Positions 6,640 through 14,905 of a stretch of DNA of 18,224 nucleotides are shown piece after piece. Both the position numbers and the translations under genes were made by a program. Each line of letters begins with the position of its first letter. The stretch's first letter is position 1. Below the pieces are notes generated by a model that saw only the letters and a program-made list of their open reading frames with translations, ran no database searches and was not told the origin of the DNA. The stretch spans positions 1 through 18,224 of the forward strand of contig JAVWHX010000045.1 in assembly GCA_036639875.1 (NCBI GenBank). Direction: 5' to 3'. This DNA is from JAVWHX01 sp036639875 (GTDB taxonomy: Bacteria > Bacillota_I > Bacilli_A > Erysipelotrichales > Coprobacillaceae).

Positions 6640-7143
6640 ATGAGTAATAATATTAGAGAGATTTATACAAAGGCAATTGTTGCGAAAGGGAAAAAGTTAT
6701 CTAAGAATACGTATACTTTAACATTAGCAAACAATCCTGATGAAGTTTTAGGGTGCTGGATATCAAATCATCATTATGAAGCATCAATTCAAAATAAAGT
6801 TCCTAAAATTATTGGAACGTTTGATGTACATCTATGGTATAGCTGCCATGAGGAAATTGATTCAATGGTAGAAAAGCATCAAATCACTTATATTGATGAT
6901 ATGCAAGTTACAAAAAAAGAAGATCGTGAATTTGAATATGATGATCAATTAAAAGCAAAGTGTTTATCTAAACCAAAATGTTTATCTGCTTATAAGAATG
7001 GAAATGATGTTGTGATAGAGATTGAAAAAGAAATGCAGATTGAAGTGAGTGGAGAAACATGTATTAAGGTAGAGGTTAAAAGGGAAGCAGAAGTATGGGA
7101 TGAGTTTGATGATATAGAGATTAATCCTGATTTTATAAAGTAA
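6640..7143 (+). CDS. cotE: Outer spore coat morphogenetic protein CotE
   Basis: CotE is the morphogenetic protein that directs assembly of the outer spore coat in Bacillus. The 167 residues (181 in B. subtilis) align by eye along the N-terminal two thirds: REIYTKAIVAKGKKLSK (residues 5-21; REIITKAVVAKGRK in B. subtilis), then VLGCWISNHHYEA, then IGTFDVHLWYS. An acidic tail ends EINPDFIK, as in the B. subtilis INPEF ending. Position supports the call, since in B. subtilis cotE lies between ymcA and mutS; here guaB has come between ricA and cotE. AAAGAGGAGGG (6626-6636) sets the start. I found no convincing sigma-A or sporulation promoter in the roughly 70 bases after the guaB terminator. It has its own terminator. 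With spoVS it implies sporulation. Confidence 0.9.
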   Translation: MSNNIREIYTKAIVAKGKKLSKNTYTLTLANNPDEVLGCWISNHHYEASIQNKVPKIIGTFDVHLWYSCHEEIDSMVEKHQITYIDDMQVTKKEDREFEYDDQLKAKCLSKPKCLSAYKNGNDVVIEIEKEMQIEVSGETCIKVEVKREAEVWDEFDDIEINPDFIK

Positions 7144-7180
7144 AAAAGAGTTCCTTAAGAGAAGGAATTCTTTTATTTAT
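7144..7180 (+). terminator. Intrinsic terminator after cotE
   Basis: AAAAGAGTTCCTT (7144-7156) pairs with AAGGAATTCTTTT (7162-7174) over 13 positions with one G-T wobble and an AAGAG loop, followed by a T-rich tail. It separates cotE from the mutS promoter. Confidence 0.88.
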
Positions 7181-7191
7181 ATGTCGATTTA

Positions 7192-7200
7192 TGATATAAT
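7192..7200 (+). promoter_or_regulatory. Extended -10 promoter of the mutS-mutL-miaA operon
   Basis: TGATATAAT is a perfect extended -10 element (TATAAT at 7195-7200) with only a weak -35 (TTTATT, about 7172-7177). The start near 7207 gives a leader of about 18 bases containing the mutS Shine-Dalgarno AAGGAG (7212-7217). Confidence 0.75.
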
Positions 7201-7224
7201 ATACAAGTTATAAGGAGTGATATC

Positions 7225-9720
7225 ATGAAAGAAAAATATTCACCAATGATGATGCAATATTTAAAAATAAAAGAAAATAATCAAGACGCTATCGTAATGT
7301 TTAGATTAGGAGATTTTTATGAAATGTTTTTTGATGATGCAGTGGTTACATCAAAAGCACTAGACTTAGCTTTAACAGGAAAAAATGCTGGTGCTAAAGA
7401 ACGAGTTCCAATGTGTGGAGTTCCTTTTCATGCTGTAAATGGATATATTCAAAAATTGATTGGTTTAGGACATAAGGTTGCAATTGTTGAGCAATTAAGT
7501 GATCCTAGTAGTAAAGGAATTGTAGAACGTGGAGTTGTTCAAGTTGTAACACCAGGAACAATTATGGATTTATCTTTGAATGAAAAGAAGAATAATTATA
7601 TAGGGGCATTAGGTATTTTTGATTTTAATTATACACTTGCTTATTGTGATATCTCGACAGGTGAGTTTTATGTTGTTAATTTTGATAAACAAGAACATTT
7701 ATTAAAGAATCATATTGATTCACTAGCAATTAAGGAATTGGTTGTGAATGATAAAGAATTACAGTTTGATGATATATTTGTTTCTTATTATGATAATGAT
7801 AAGTTTAATGAATCATATAAGAAAATCTTTGATTCTTTGAAAGATTTAAAAGAGATTAAAGTTTGTTCATCGTTATTAAATTATATGTTAGATACTCAAA
7901 AAAGAGAATTAGGGCATTTACAATTGATTGAAGAAGTGAAAACAGAAGATTATATTTATATGGATTCATATACAAAGAAGTCATTAGAATTAATTAAGAA
8001 TGCTGATAATGAAAATTATGGAACATTACAATGGTTATTAGATGATACTAAGTCGGCAATGGGTGCTAGACTTCTAAGACAATGGATTGAAAGACCTTTG
8101 GTTAATCAAGAAAAGATTGAAAAGAGAATGGATATTATTGAAATTCTTATTGATAATTTTATTGAAAGAGAAACTTTAAAAGATATTATTAACGATATCT
8201 ATGATATAGAGAAATTAGCTGGAAGAATTGCTTTTGGGAATGTCAATGCTAGAGATTTAAAATGGATTGGTGCTTCTTTAAAAGTTATTCCTGAGTTAAA
8301 ACATCAGTTATTATCTTTAGAACATCCTTATACTCAAAAGTTAGCAGAGCAATTAATTGATTTATCTCATGTTACAAACTTAATAGATCAAGCTATTATT
8401 GATAATCCACCATTAACTTTAAAAGAAGGTGGATTGATTAAAGATGGTTATAATGAAGAATTAGATGAACTTCGTTATATAAGAGAAAATGGAAAGAAAT
8501 GGTTAAGTGATTTTGAGGAAAAGGAAAGAGAAAGAACTGGTATTAAGGGATTAAAGATAGGATATAATAGAGTGTTTGGTTATTATATTGAGATTACAAA
8601 GAGTTATTTACCACAGATTAAAGATGAGTTTGAATATACAAGAAAACAAAGTATATCTAATGCTGAAAGATTTGTAACTCCAGAGTTAAAAGAAATGGAA
8701 GCAAAGATTTTAAGTGCTCATGATAAGATGATTTCTTTGGAATATGAAATATTTACTCAAATTAGAGAATACATAAAAAAAGATGTTCATTTGATTCAAG
8801 ATGTTGCAGGGATAGTTGCTCAGGTTGATGTTTATCAAGCGTTGGCAACAAAGGCAAGTCATAATGGTTATGTAAGACCAACTTTTAATAATCAACATAT
8901 TCTTGATATTAAAGAAGGTAGACATGCGGTTGTAGAACAAGTGATATCACGACAAAACTATGTTCCTAATGATACACATATTGAAGAAAATGCACCTGTG
9001 TTATTGATTACTGGACCTAATATGGGTGGTAAATCAACATATATGAGACAAGTTGCGTTATGTGTTATTATGGCTCAAGTTGGTTCGTTTGTTCCTTGTG
9101 AACAGGCTAATTTACCTATATTTGATCAAATCTTTACTCGTATTGGAGCAAGTGATGATTTAATTTCTGGACAATCAACTTTTATGGTTGAAATGTTAGA
9201 AGCGAATAATGCACTTCGTTATGCAACGAGTGATTCATTGGTGATTTTTGATGAGATAGGAAGAGGGACAGCGACTTTTGATGGAATGGCTATAGCCCAA
9301 TCAATGATAGAATATATTGCAACTCATACAAAATGTATTACTTTATTCTCTACTCATTATCATGAGTTAACAATGATGGATGAAAAATTTAATATTCAAA
9401 ATGTTCATGCAAGTGCCTCAATTGAAGGTGAACATATTGTCTTCTTATATAAGGTTAAAGCAGGTAGAAGTCATCGTTCTTATGGAATTAATGTTGCTAA
9501 ACTTGCTAAATTACCAGAAGAAGTGATTGAACGTGCAACTGTTATTTTAAAATTGTTAGAAGATAATAATGTTGAAAAGGTTGTCAGTGAAACACAAGTA
9601 CAAACACAAGTTATACAAAAAGAAAGTGAAGTAGAAAAAACTTTATCAAGGATTGATCCAATGAGTTTATCTCCACTTGATGCTTTAAGTACATTAATAG
9701 AATTGAAAAAACTTTTATAA
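7225..9720 (+). CDS. mutS: DNA mismatch repair protein MutS
   Basis: MutS recognises mismatches and small loops and recruits MutL in an ATP-dependent way. The 831 residues are slightly short of the usual 850-860. The N-terminal mismatch-binding domain carries the Phe-x-Glu motif (F31-Y-E33 in GDFYEMF). The connector, lever and clamp domains follow. The ATPase has Walker A GPNMGGKS at 597-604, Walker B IFDEIGRG with D676-E677, and STHYHEL near 712. It is a MutS1 protein, not MutS2, because it has the N-terminal recognition motif and no Smr domain. mutL follows after 13 bases. The upstream terminator and extended -10 promoter make it the first gene of mutS-mutL-miaA. Confidence 0.98.
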   Translation: MKEKYSPMMMQYLKIKENNQDAIVMFRLGDFYEMFFDDAVVTSKALDLALTGKNAGAKERVPMCGVPFHAVNGYIQKLIGLGHKVAIVEQLSDPSSKGIVERGVVQVVTPGTIMDLSLNEKKNNYIGALGIFDFNYTLAYCDISTGEFYVVNFDKQEHLLKNHIDSLAIKELVVNDKELQFDDIFVSYYDNDKFNESYKKIFDSLKDLKEIKVCSSLLNYMLDTQKRELGHLQLIEEVKTEDYIYMDSYTKKSLELIKNADNENYGTLQWLLDDTKSAMGARLLRQWIERPLVNQEKIEKRMDIIEILIDNFIERETLKDIINDIYDIEKLAGRIAFGNVNARDLKWIGASLKVIPELKHQLLSLEHPYTQKLAEQLIDLSHVTNLIDQAIIDNPPLTLKEGGLIKDGYNEELDELRYIRENGKKWLSDFEEKERERTGIKGLKIGYNRVFGYYIEITKSYLPQIKDEFEYTRKQSISNAERFVTPELKEMEAKILSAHDKMISLEYEIFTQIREYIKKDVHLIQDVAGIVAQVDVYQALATKASHNGYVRPTFNNQHILDIKEGRHAVVEQVISRQNYVPNDTHIEENAPVLLITGPNMGGKSTYMRQVALCVIMAQVGSFVPCEQANLPIFDQIFTRIGASDDLISGQSTFMVEMLEANNALRYATSDSLVIFDEIGRGTATFDGMAIAQSMIEYIATHTKCITLFSTHYHELTMMDEKFNIQNVHASASIEGEHIVFLYKVKAGRSHRSYGINVAKLAKLPEEVIERATVILKLLEDNNVEKVVSETQVQTQVIQKESEVEKTLSRIDPMSLSPLDALSTLIELKKLL

Positions 9721-9733
9721 GTGAGGTGGAATT

Positions 9734-11536
9734 ATGGCGAAAATCAGACAGTTAGATGATGTTCTTTCTAATAAAATAGCAGCTGGAGAAGTTGTTGAAA
9801 GACCTTCAAGTGTTGTTAAAGAACTTGTTGAAAATAGTATTGATGCTGATTCATCAAGAATTGAAATCTTTATCGAAGATGGTGGTTTACAAAAGATAAA
9901 AGTAGTAGATAATGGTGAAGGAATGTCTTTAGAAGATGCTAAACTTTGTTTTTCTCGTCATGCGACTAGTAAAATTAAAGATGATCATGATTTGTTTAAT
10001 ATTATGACATTGGGATTTCGTGGAGAAGCTATTCCTTCAATAGCGTCGATTAGTCATTTTGAATTAAAGACTTCAATGGGTGATAATGGGACTTATGTTG
10101 AATATGAGTTCGGTAAATATAAAAAAGAAGGAATTTGTGATTTGGCTAGAGGAACACAAATGACAATTACAAAACTTTTCCAAAATGTTCCAGCAAGATT
10201 AAAATATGTAAAATCAGTAAATAGTGAATTTGCTTCTATTCAACAATATGTTGAAAGAATCGCTTTGGCTTATCCACAAATAGCTATTTCTTTATATCAT
10301 AATGATAAATTAATCTTTCAAACAAATGGTAAAGGGAACTTGTTAGAAGTTATTGCGGGAATGTATGGTGTAGCAACTGCTAAAAATATGCTTCCAGTAG
10401 ATTTGGAAAATGAAGAATTTAAGATTACTGGATTTGTCAGTAAGATTGATACATCACGTGCTTCTAAAGCTAATATCATTACTTTGGTTAATCATCGTTA
10501 TGTTAAGAATGCTATGAGTATAGATGCAATTAATAGTGCTTATCGTGCTTATTTAGCAGATAATCGTTATCCTATTGCTATTGTCAATATTGATGTTGAT
10601 CCATATCTTGTTGATGTAAATGTTCATCCTTCTAAATTAGAAGTTCGTTTTTCAAAAGAATATGAATTAAGAGATTTGATTTATAATGGTGTCAGTGATG
10701 CTTTACAACAAATAGATTTAACATATCAAGTGAAAAACAAACAAACTGAAAGAGAAACATTTAAACCACAGTTAGACCAAGTTACATTTGATTTAGAACC
10801 AGAAACAAAACCAATTGTTTCTTATAACGAACCAGTTATCACAAAAGAAAGTGTGACTGTTCAAGAACCTCAAGTTCAATATAATCAATCTGAAACAGAA
10901 GTTATTCAAGAGTCTGTTTTGCATAAAGAAGAACCATCAGTTAAAAAAAGACCTTTACAAGAAAAGATTTATGCAAAAGCACAAATTCATGGAACTTATT
11001 TAATAGGAGAAAATGAAAAAGGAATGTATTTAATTGATCAACATGCTGCTCAGGAGAGAATTAATTATGAGTATTATAAAGATCAATTCTCTACTCTTAA
11101 TCTATCAATGCAACCATTGTTAGTACCTTTACAACTAGAATATCCGATGAGTCAATTCTTAGTTCTTGAAGAAAGAAAAGAGATATTAAAACAAGTAGGG
11201 ATTGAATTAGAAATTTTTGGGGAACATGGATATATATTAAGAAGTTTACCATTATGGATGAAGAAGATAGATGAGAATGTTTTTGTTGATGAAATGATTC
11301 AAGAAATTTTACATAAGAATCAATTGGATGTTGTTGCATTACAAGAACATGCGATAGCAACATTAAGTTGTAAAGCCTCTTTAAAAGCAAATACGTATTT
11401 ATCGATAAATGATATTCAAACTATTTTTGATAATCTTATGCGTTGTGAAAATCCCTATGTTTGTCCGCATGGAAGACCAACTATATTATTCTATAGTGAT
11501 TATGAATTAGAGAAATTATTTAAGAGGGTTGTATGA
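9734..11536 (+). CDS. mutL: DNA mismatch repair endonuclease MutL
   Basis: MutL couples mismatch recognition to strand incision. The N-terminal GHKL ATPase has E30 and N34 in KELVENSIDA, DNGEGM (59-64), RHATSKI (75-81) and GFRGEA (94-99). A low-complexity Q/E/V-rich linker covers about 335-410. The C-terminal domain is of the endonuclease type: DQHAAQE from 435 with E446 completes DQHA(x)2E(x)4E, SCKAS is at 545-549 and CPHGRP at 577-582. QPLLVP (460-465) fits the sliding-clamp-binding motif of bacterial MutL. The organism therefore probably uses methyl-independent, MutL-incised repair, as Bacillus does. The 600 residues are normal length. GTGAGGTGG (9721-9729) is the Shine-Dalgarno. The TGA stop overlaps the miaA ATG in ATGA, indicating coupling. 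Confidence 0.98.
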   Translation: MAKIRQLDDVLSNKIAAGEVVERPSSVVKELVENSIDADSSRIEIFIEDGGLQKIKVVDNGEGMSLEDAKLCFSRHATSKIKDDHDLFNIMTLGFRGEAIPSIASISHFELKTSMGDNGTYVEYEFGKYKKEGICDLARGTQMTITKLFQNVPARLKYVKSVNSEFASIQQYVERIALAYPQIAISLYHNDKLIFQTNGKGNLLEVIAGMYGVATAKNMLPVDLENEEFKITGFVSKIDTSRASKANIITLVNHRYVKNAMSIDAINSAYRAYLADNRYPIAIVNIDVDPYLVDVNVHPSKLEVRFSKEYELRDLIYNGVSDALQQIDLTYQVKNKQTERETFKPQLDQVTFDLEPETKPIVSYNEPVITKESVTVQEPQVQYNQSETEVIQESVLHKEEPSVKKRPLQEKIYAKAQIHGTYLIGENEKGMYLIDQHAAQERINYEYYKDQFSTLNLSMQPLLVPLQLEYPMSQFLVLEERKEILKQVGIELEIFGEHGYILRSLPLWMKKIDENVFVDEMIQEILHKNQLDVVALQEHAIATLSCKASLKANTYLSINDIQTIFDNLMRCENPYVCPHGRPTILFYSDYELEKLFKRVV

Positions 11537-12447
11537 TGGAAAAGGTCATTGTTGTGATTGGACCAACAAGTGTTGGAAAGACAAAGATGGGTGTAGAGCT
11601 TGCTAAGAAGTTAAATGGTGAAATAATCAGTGGTGATTCTATGCAAATCTATAAAGGCATGGATATTGGAACCGCAAAGGTCACTGAAGAAGAAATGGAA
11701 GGTATTGTTCATCATTGTATAGATATCTTAGATCCAAGAGATAATTATAGTGTGAAAGACTTTCAAGAAACAGTTAGAGAAAAGATAACAGATATTACAA
11801 ATCGTGGGAAACAAGCAATTATTGTTGGGGGAACAGGTCTTTATATTAAGGCTGCTCTTTATGATTATGAATTTAGTGAAATGGAAGATAACCATGAAGC
11901 GTTTAGGAATAAATATAAAGATTTAAGTAATGAAGAATTATATCTACATTTACAAAATATCGATGCAAAGAGTGCAGAAGAATTACATCCTAATAATAGA
12001 CAACGTGTTTTACGTGCGATAGAGATATATGAAGAAACAGGACAGACAAAAAGTGATATCTTATCAACACAACAACATGTTTGTTTATATGATGCTTATT
12101 TTGTTGCTTTAACACTTGAAAGAGATGTTTTATATGAAAGAATTAATAAACGTGTAGATAATATGGATTCTTTAGGATTAGAAGGAGAAGTCACTCGTTT
12201 ATATAAGCAAGGGGTAAGACGAGAATATCAAAGTATGAAAGCTATTGGATATAAAGAATGGTTTGATTATTTTGAAGGACTTATTACAAAAGATATGGTT
12301 TATGAGAATATTAAAAAGCATTCTCGTCATTATGCAAAAAGACAATATACATGGTTTAAGAATCAATTTGATGTACATTGGTATGAAGTGAACTTAGAGC
12401 ATTTTGAGGAAACTGTTCAAGAAGTTTTAAAGGATATTTGTTCATAA
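11533..12447 (+). CDS. miaA: tRNA dimethylallyltransferase MiaA
   Basis: MiaA transfers a dimethylallyl group to N6 of A37 in tRNAs reading UNN codons, making i6A37, the substrate of MiaB. The 304 residues show the P-loop GPTSVGKT (10-17), DSMQIYKGMDIGTAK (35-49), GGTGLYI (99-105) and NNRQRVLRAIEIY around 154-166. The two consecutive ATGs at 11533 and 11536 are both usable: the first overlaps the mutL stop, and the second is better spaced (7 bases) from AAGAGGG (11522-11528). The tandem with mutL is common in bacteria. The terminator stem begins in its last codons. Confidence 0.97.
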   Translation: MMEKVIVVIGPTSVGKTKMGVELAKKLNGEIISGDSMQIYKGMDIGTAKVTEEEMEGIVHHCIDILDPRDNYSVKDFQETVREKITDITNRGKQAIIVGGTGLYIKAALYDYEFSEMEDNHEAFRNKYKDLSNEELYLHLQNIDAKSAEELHPNNRQRVLRAIEIYEETGQTKSDILSTQQHVCLYDAYFVALTLERDVLYERINKRVDNMDSLGLEGEVTRLYKQGVRREYQSMKAIGYKEWFDYFEGLITKDMVYENIKKHSRHYAKRQYTWFKNQFDVHWYEVNLEHFEETVQEVLKDICS

Positions 12448-12465
12448 ATATCCTTATTCTTTTAT
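12430..12465 (+). terminator. Terminator overlapping the miaA stop codon
   Basis: AAGGATATTT (12430-12439) pairs perfectly with AAATATCCTT (12446-12455) across a six-base loop, followed by ATTCTTTTAT. The stop codon (12445-12447) lies between loop and 3' arm, so ribosomes ending miaA would cover the stem. Confidence 0.75.
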
Positions 12466-12526
12466 ATGCAACCATTGGTTGTCAAATTGAAAAGAGCTGG
12501 TTGGTAGTGAAAACTATACATTTATA

Positions 12527-12532
12527 TATAAT
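12527..12532 (+). promoter_or_regulatory. -10 box and possible operator of the XRE regulator gene
   Basis: A perfect TATAAT (12527-12532) lies 24 bases before the regulator's ATG. No good -35 is present at standard spacing. Just upstream is the dyad TAGT-GAAA-ACTA (12505-12516), in the place where a repressor would block polymerase. The -10 call is reasonable; the operator is only a suggestion. Confidence 0.5.
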
Positions 12533-12556
12533 CATAAGTGTAATAGGAGGGGTAAT

Positions 12557-13291
12557 ATGAAATTACAAGATAATTTAATAAAGTTAAGAAAACAGAAGGG
12601 ATATTCTCAAGAAGAATTGGCTTATCAGTTAGGGATATCTAGACAATCTGTAAGTAAATGGGAATCAGGAGTATCTTTACCAGAATTAGATAGGCTTGTG
12701 GAAATTGCTGATTTATATGAAGTATCTTTAGATGAATTGGTTAGAGGAGAAACCTCTTTAAAACAAGAGGTTCATATTAGTGATGAACAGTTAAGGAGAG
12801 TGGTAAGAAGGTCGAGAGATTATGAATATAAAAGTCAAATTCAGATCTTTGGATTACCGCTTGTTCATGTAAACTTAGGACGTGGTAAAAAAGTTGCAAA
12901 AGGTATTTTTGCTTTTGGTAATATAGCAATTGGAGTATTTGCTTTAGGGGGAATTGGGATTGGACTTATTGGACTGGGTGGTTTTGCGTTAGGTTTATTA
13001 GCTTTAGGTGGAATGTCTATTGGTGGATTATCATTAGGAGGAATTTCTATAGGAATCATTGCAATTGGTGGTTTAAGTGTAGGTGTCTATGCAATTGGTG
13101 GGTTTGCTTTTGCGAGTGAAGTCGCAATTGGTGGTCGTGCTTCTGGAAATATAGCTATAGGGGCTATTCCAAGTGGTCGATATATTATTGAAACATCTAG
13201 TCAAGTCAATACAAAAGAAGTCCATGATGCCATTATGCAATTACCAGTTTCACTTCCAGGATGGTTAGAAAGTTTGTTTTCTATATACTAA
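12557..13291 (+). CDS. XRE-family regulator with glycine-rich pentad-repeat C-terminal domain
   Basis: An N-terminal XRE/HTH_3 DNA-binding domain (about residues 5-62) is clear: LRKQKGYSQEELAYQLGISRQSVS then KWESG, ending VSLDELV. A basic linker (75-115) follows. Residues 116-187 hold no charged residue and consist of five-residue units [A/S/G]-[L/I/V/F]-G-x-x. I count 14 in register from A119, then a one-residue slip and three more (190-204). A short soluble tail ends at 244. I know similar HTH proteins with GG.AIG repeats from Firmicutes but no assigned function. The repeat could be a glycine-zipper membrane domain or a five-residue-per-face beta-helix like pentapeptide-repeat proteins. GGAGGGG (12546-12552) is the Shine-Dalgarno. 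It is a single-gene unit between terminators and has no obvious target nearby apart from itself. Confidence 0.85.
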   Translation: MKLQDNLIKLRKQKGYSQEELAYQLGISRQSVSKWESGVSLPELDRLVEIADLYEVSLDELVRGETSLKQEVHISDEQLRRVVRRSRDYEYKSQIQIFGLPLVHVNLGRGKKVAKGIFAFGNIAIGVFALGGIGIGLIGLGGFALGLLALGGMSIGGLSLGGISIGIIAIGGLSVGVYAIGGFAFASEVAIGGRASGNIAIGAIPSGRYIIETSSQVNTKEVHDAIMQLPVSLPGWLESLFSIY

Positions 13292-13340
13292 AATAAAAAA
13301 AGATTCTTAGATATCAATGATTCTAAAAATCTTTTTTATT
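13291..13340. terminator. Bidirectional terminator between convergent genes
   Basis: AAAAAAGATTCTTAGA (13296-13311) pairs with TCTAAAAATCTTTTTT (13322-13337) with one mismatch and a ten-base loop. A and T runs flank the two sides, so it can stop transcription from both directions. It fills nearly the whole gap between the XRE regulator and the - strand gene. Confidence 0.8.
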
Positions 13341-13591
13341 TATCCTTTTAAACCTTGTGATTGTCTATCCATATCTTCAATAACAATATCGAAGATATCA
13401 CCTAATGTAGAACAATACTTTAAAACATCCCAAGGTTCATTTGTATGAAAGTGAATCTTAATTAGTTCTTCATCCCCAACTGCTAATAAACAGTCACCTT
13501 TAAAATGTGTTGTAATATATTCATGTATAACATCTTCGTTTAAGTTTTCTCCTGTTAAAAGGAGTTGTGTATCATATTTGAATTCTAACAT
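13340..13591 (-). CDS. Stand-alone domain resembling the middle domain of fatty-acid kinase FakA
   Basis: This 83-residue protein resembles the segment of FakA/YloV proteins (DAK phosphatase or DegV-partner kinases) that reads roughly YCTEF...GDSLLVV.DDELVKVHIHT..PG.VL. Here it reads YDTQL near the start, then GDCLLAVGDEELIKIHFHTNEP (32-53) and VLKYC. Neither the nucleotide-binding DhaL domain nor the FakA C-terminal domain is present. In S. aureus FakA this middle region binds zinc through one cysteine and two histidines; here the HxH pair is kept (H47, H49) but the cysteine position is D7. It starts three bases after the rarA stop, with only a weak CGGA Shine-Dalgarno, so it is probably translated by coupling. 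Such short proteins are often named 'kinase to dihydroxyacetone kinase', but no kinase activity is expected. Function unknown. Confidence 0.7.
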   Translation of the reverse strand: MLEFKYDTQLLLTGENLNEDVIHEYITTHFKGDCLLAVGDEELIKIHFHTNEPWDVLKYCSTLGDIFDIVIEDMDRQSQGLKG

Positions 13592-13594
13592 ACT

Positions 13595-14866
13595 TTATCC
13601 GTTTCCTTTTCTATTATTGAGTTCTTTGATGTGACTTGTGCGTCCATGTTTTAGTATTCTGCGATAATTTTCTGCAAGAGCTTTTTCATAATTGCTTGTC
13701 ATCCAAGGGATGTAGAATTGATTATTTCTGATAGGTTCAGGAAGGTATTGAATATATTCCCACAATTCAGGTCTTGCATAATCATACTTTTCATCTTCTT
13801 CTAATCCGACAGGTGTTAAACGTAGATATTTTGGAGCTTTGTATGGATGAGTGGCAATGCTTTGAAGTGCTCCGTCAATAGCGGCTTCAGAAGATTTTGA
13901 TTTAGGAGATAAACATAAATCAAGAATTGCACTGGCTAGTGGGATTCGTGCTTCTGGGAAACCAATGACTTTTGCTGCTTGAAAGGCAATGACAGTTCGC
14001 ATACACGCCCCTGGGTTAGCTAAACCGATATCTTCATATGCAGTTGTAATAACTCTTCTTTCAAGTGATTCAATGTCATTGGCTTCAATCAGTTTAGCTA
14101 AGTAATACATGGCTCCGTTTGGATCACTACCTCGAATTGATTTTTGTAAACCACTTAATGTATCGTAATATTGATCTTCATCTTTGTCAAACTGCGCATT
14201 GGCTTTAGATAAAGATTGATTAATAATGTCTATAGTTATGATTGAATCATTTGATAGAATACTTGCAATTTCTAAACAATTGTATGCATAACGAATATCA
14301 CCACTACTTAACTTGGCTATTTTTTCTAAAACTCCAGGTTCTACTGTATATTCATTATGGAGCCCATTTTCGCTTACTAAGGCATTGTTTAAACCTTGGA
14401 CAATTTCATCTTCACTTAATGATTTAACCTCGACAATTTGACATCTTGAACGTATGGCAGGATTGATAGAGTGATATGGGTTAGCAGTCGTGCATCCAGC
14501 AATAATTAATAATCCATTTTCAATGTGTGGTAAGAGATGATCTTGTTTATCTTTATTCAAGCGATGAACTTCATCAATAATAACAAACAATTCACCACTC
14601 ATTTTTGCTTCTTCTATAATTATATCCATTTCTTTTTTATTTCCAGTAGAAGCATTAAAGACACGATAAGGAATATTTAAATCCTTTGCTAAAGCACTTG
14701 CTAAAGTTGTTTTTCCACAACCAGGAGGTCCATATAAAATAATTGACATTGGATGTGCTTTTTTAACAAATTGTGTTAATAAAGCATTCTCACCAACAAT
14801 ATGTTTTTGTCCAATAATATCTTTTAAAGAATTTGGTCTCATTCTATGAGCTAGTGTTGTTGCCAT
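13595..14866 (-). CDS. rarA: Replication-associated recombination protein RarA (MgsA)
   Basis: RarA is an AAA+ ATPase related to clamp loaders and eukaryotic WRNIP1. It acts at stalled replication forks. From the start used here the protein has 423 residues (421 in B. subtilis). LAHRMRPNSLKDIIGQKH begins the family homology, followed by Walker A GPPGCGKT (46-53), Walker B IIDEVH with D98-E99, and the sensor-1 region CTTANP, where TTENP is usual. The MgsA C-terminal domain follows. An ATG seven codons earlier (14885-14887) is in frame but has no Shine-Dalgarno. The chosen start has AAAGGA about 12 bases upstream, which is long, so the start is not certain. It is divergent from dtd and has a FakA-like small gene three bases downstream. 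Confidence 0.95.
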   Translation of the reverse strand: MATTLAHRMRPNSLKDIIGQKHIVGENALLTQFVKKAHPMSIILYGPPGCGKTTLASALAKDLNIPYRVFNASTGNKKEMDIIIEEAKMSGELFVIIDEVHRLNKDKQDHLLPHIENGLLIIAGCTTANPYHSINPAIRSRCQIVEVKSLSEDEIVQGLNNALVSENGLHNEYTVEPGVLEKIAKLSSGDIRYAYNCLEIASILSNDSIITIDIINQSLSKANAQFDKDEDQYYDTLSGLQKSIRGSDPNGAMYYLAKLIEANDIESLERRVITTAYEDIGLANPGACMRTVIAFQAAKVIGFPEARIPLASAILDLCLSPKSKSSEAAIDGALQSIATHPYKAPKYLRLTPVGLEEDEKYDYARPELWEYIQYLPEPIRNNQFYIPWMTSNYEKALAENYRRILKHGRTSHIKELNNRKGNG

Positions 14867-14895
14867 AATTCTATCTTTTCCTTTCATCTGTATTT

Positions 14896-14904
14896 TGGTA
14901 TAAT
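14896..14904 (+). promoter_or_regulatory. Extended -10 promoter of dtd
   Basis: TGGTATAAT is an extended -10 (TATAAT at 14899-14904) with a weak -35 (TTTTCC, 14876-14881). It lies about 40 bases before the dtd start. Confidence 0.7.
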
Positions 14905-14905
14905 G

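Noticed and set aside
12865..13059. Antisense Pro/Ile-rich frame opposite the pentad repeats
   Set aside because: Its PPKANTPIA-type repeat is the reverse complement of the GGxAIG codons; it has no Shine-Dalgarno and an open frame is expected opposite glycine-rich repeats.
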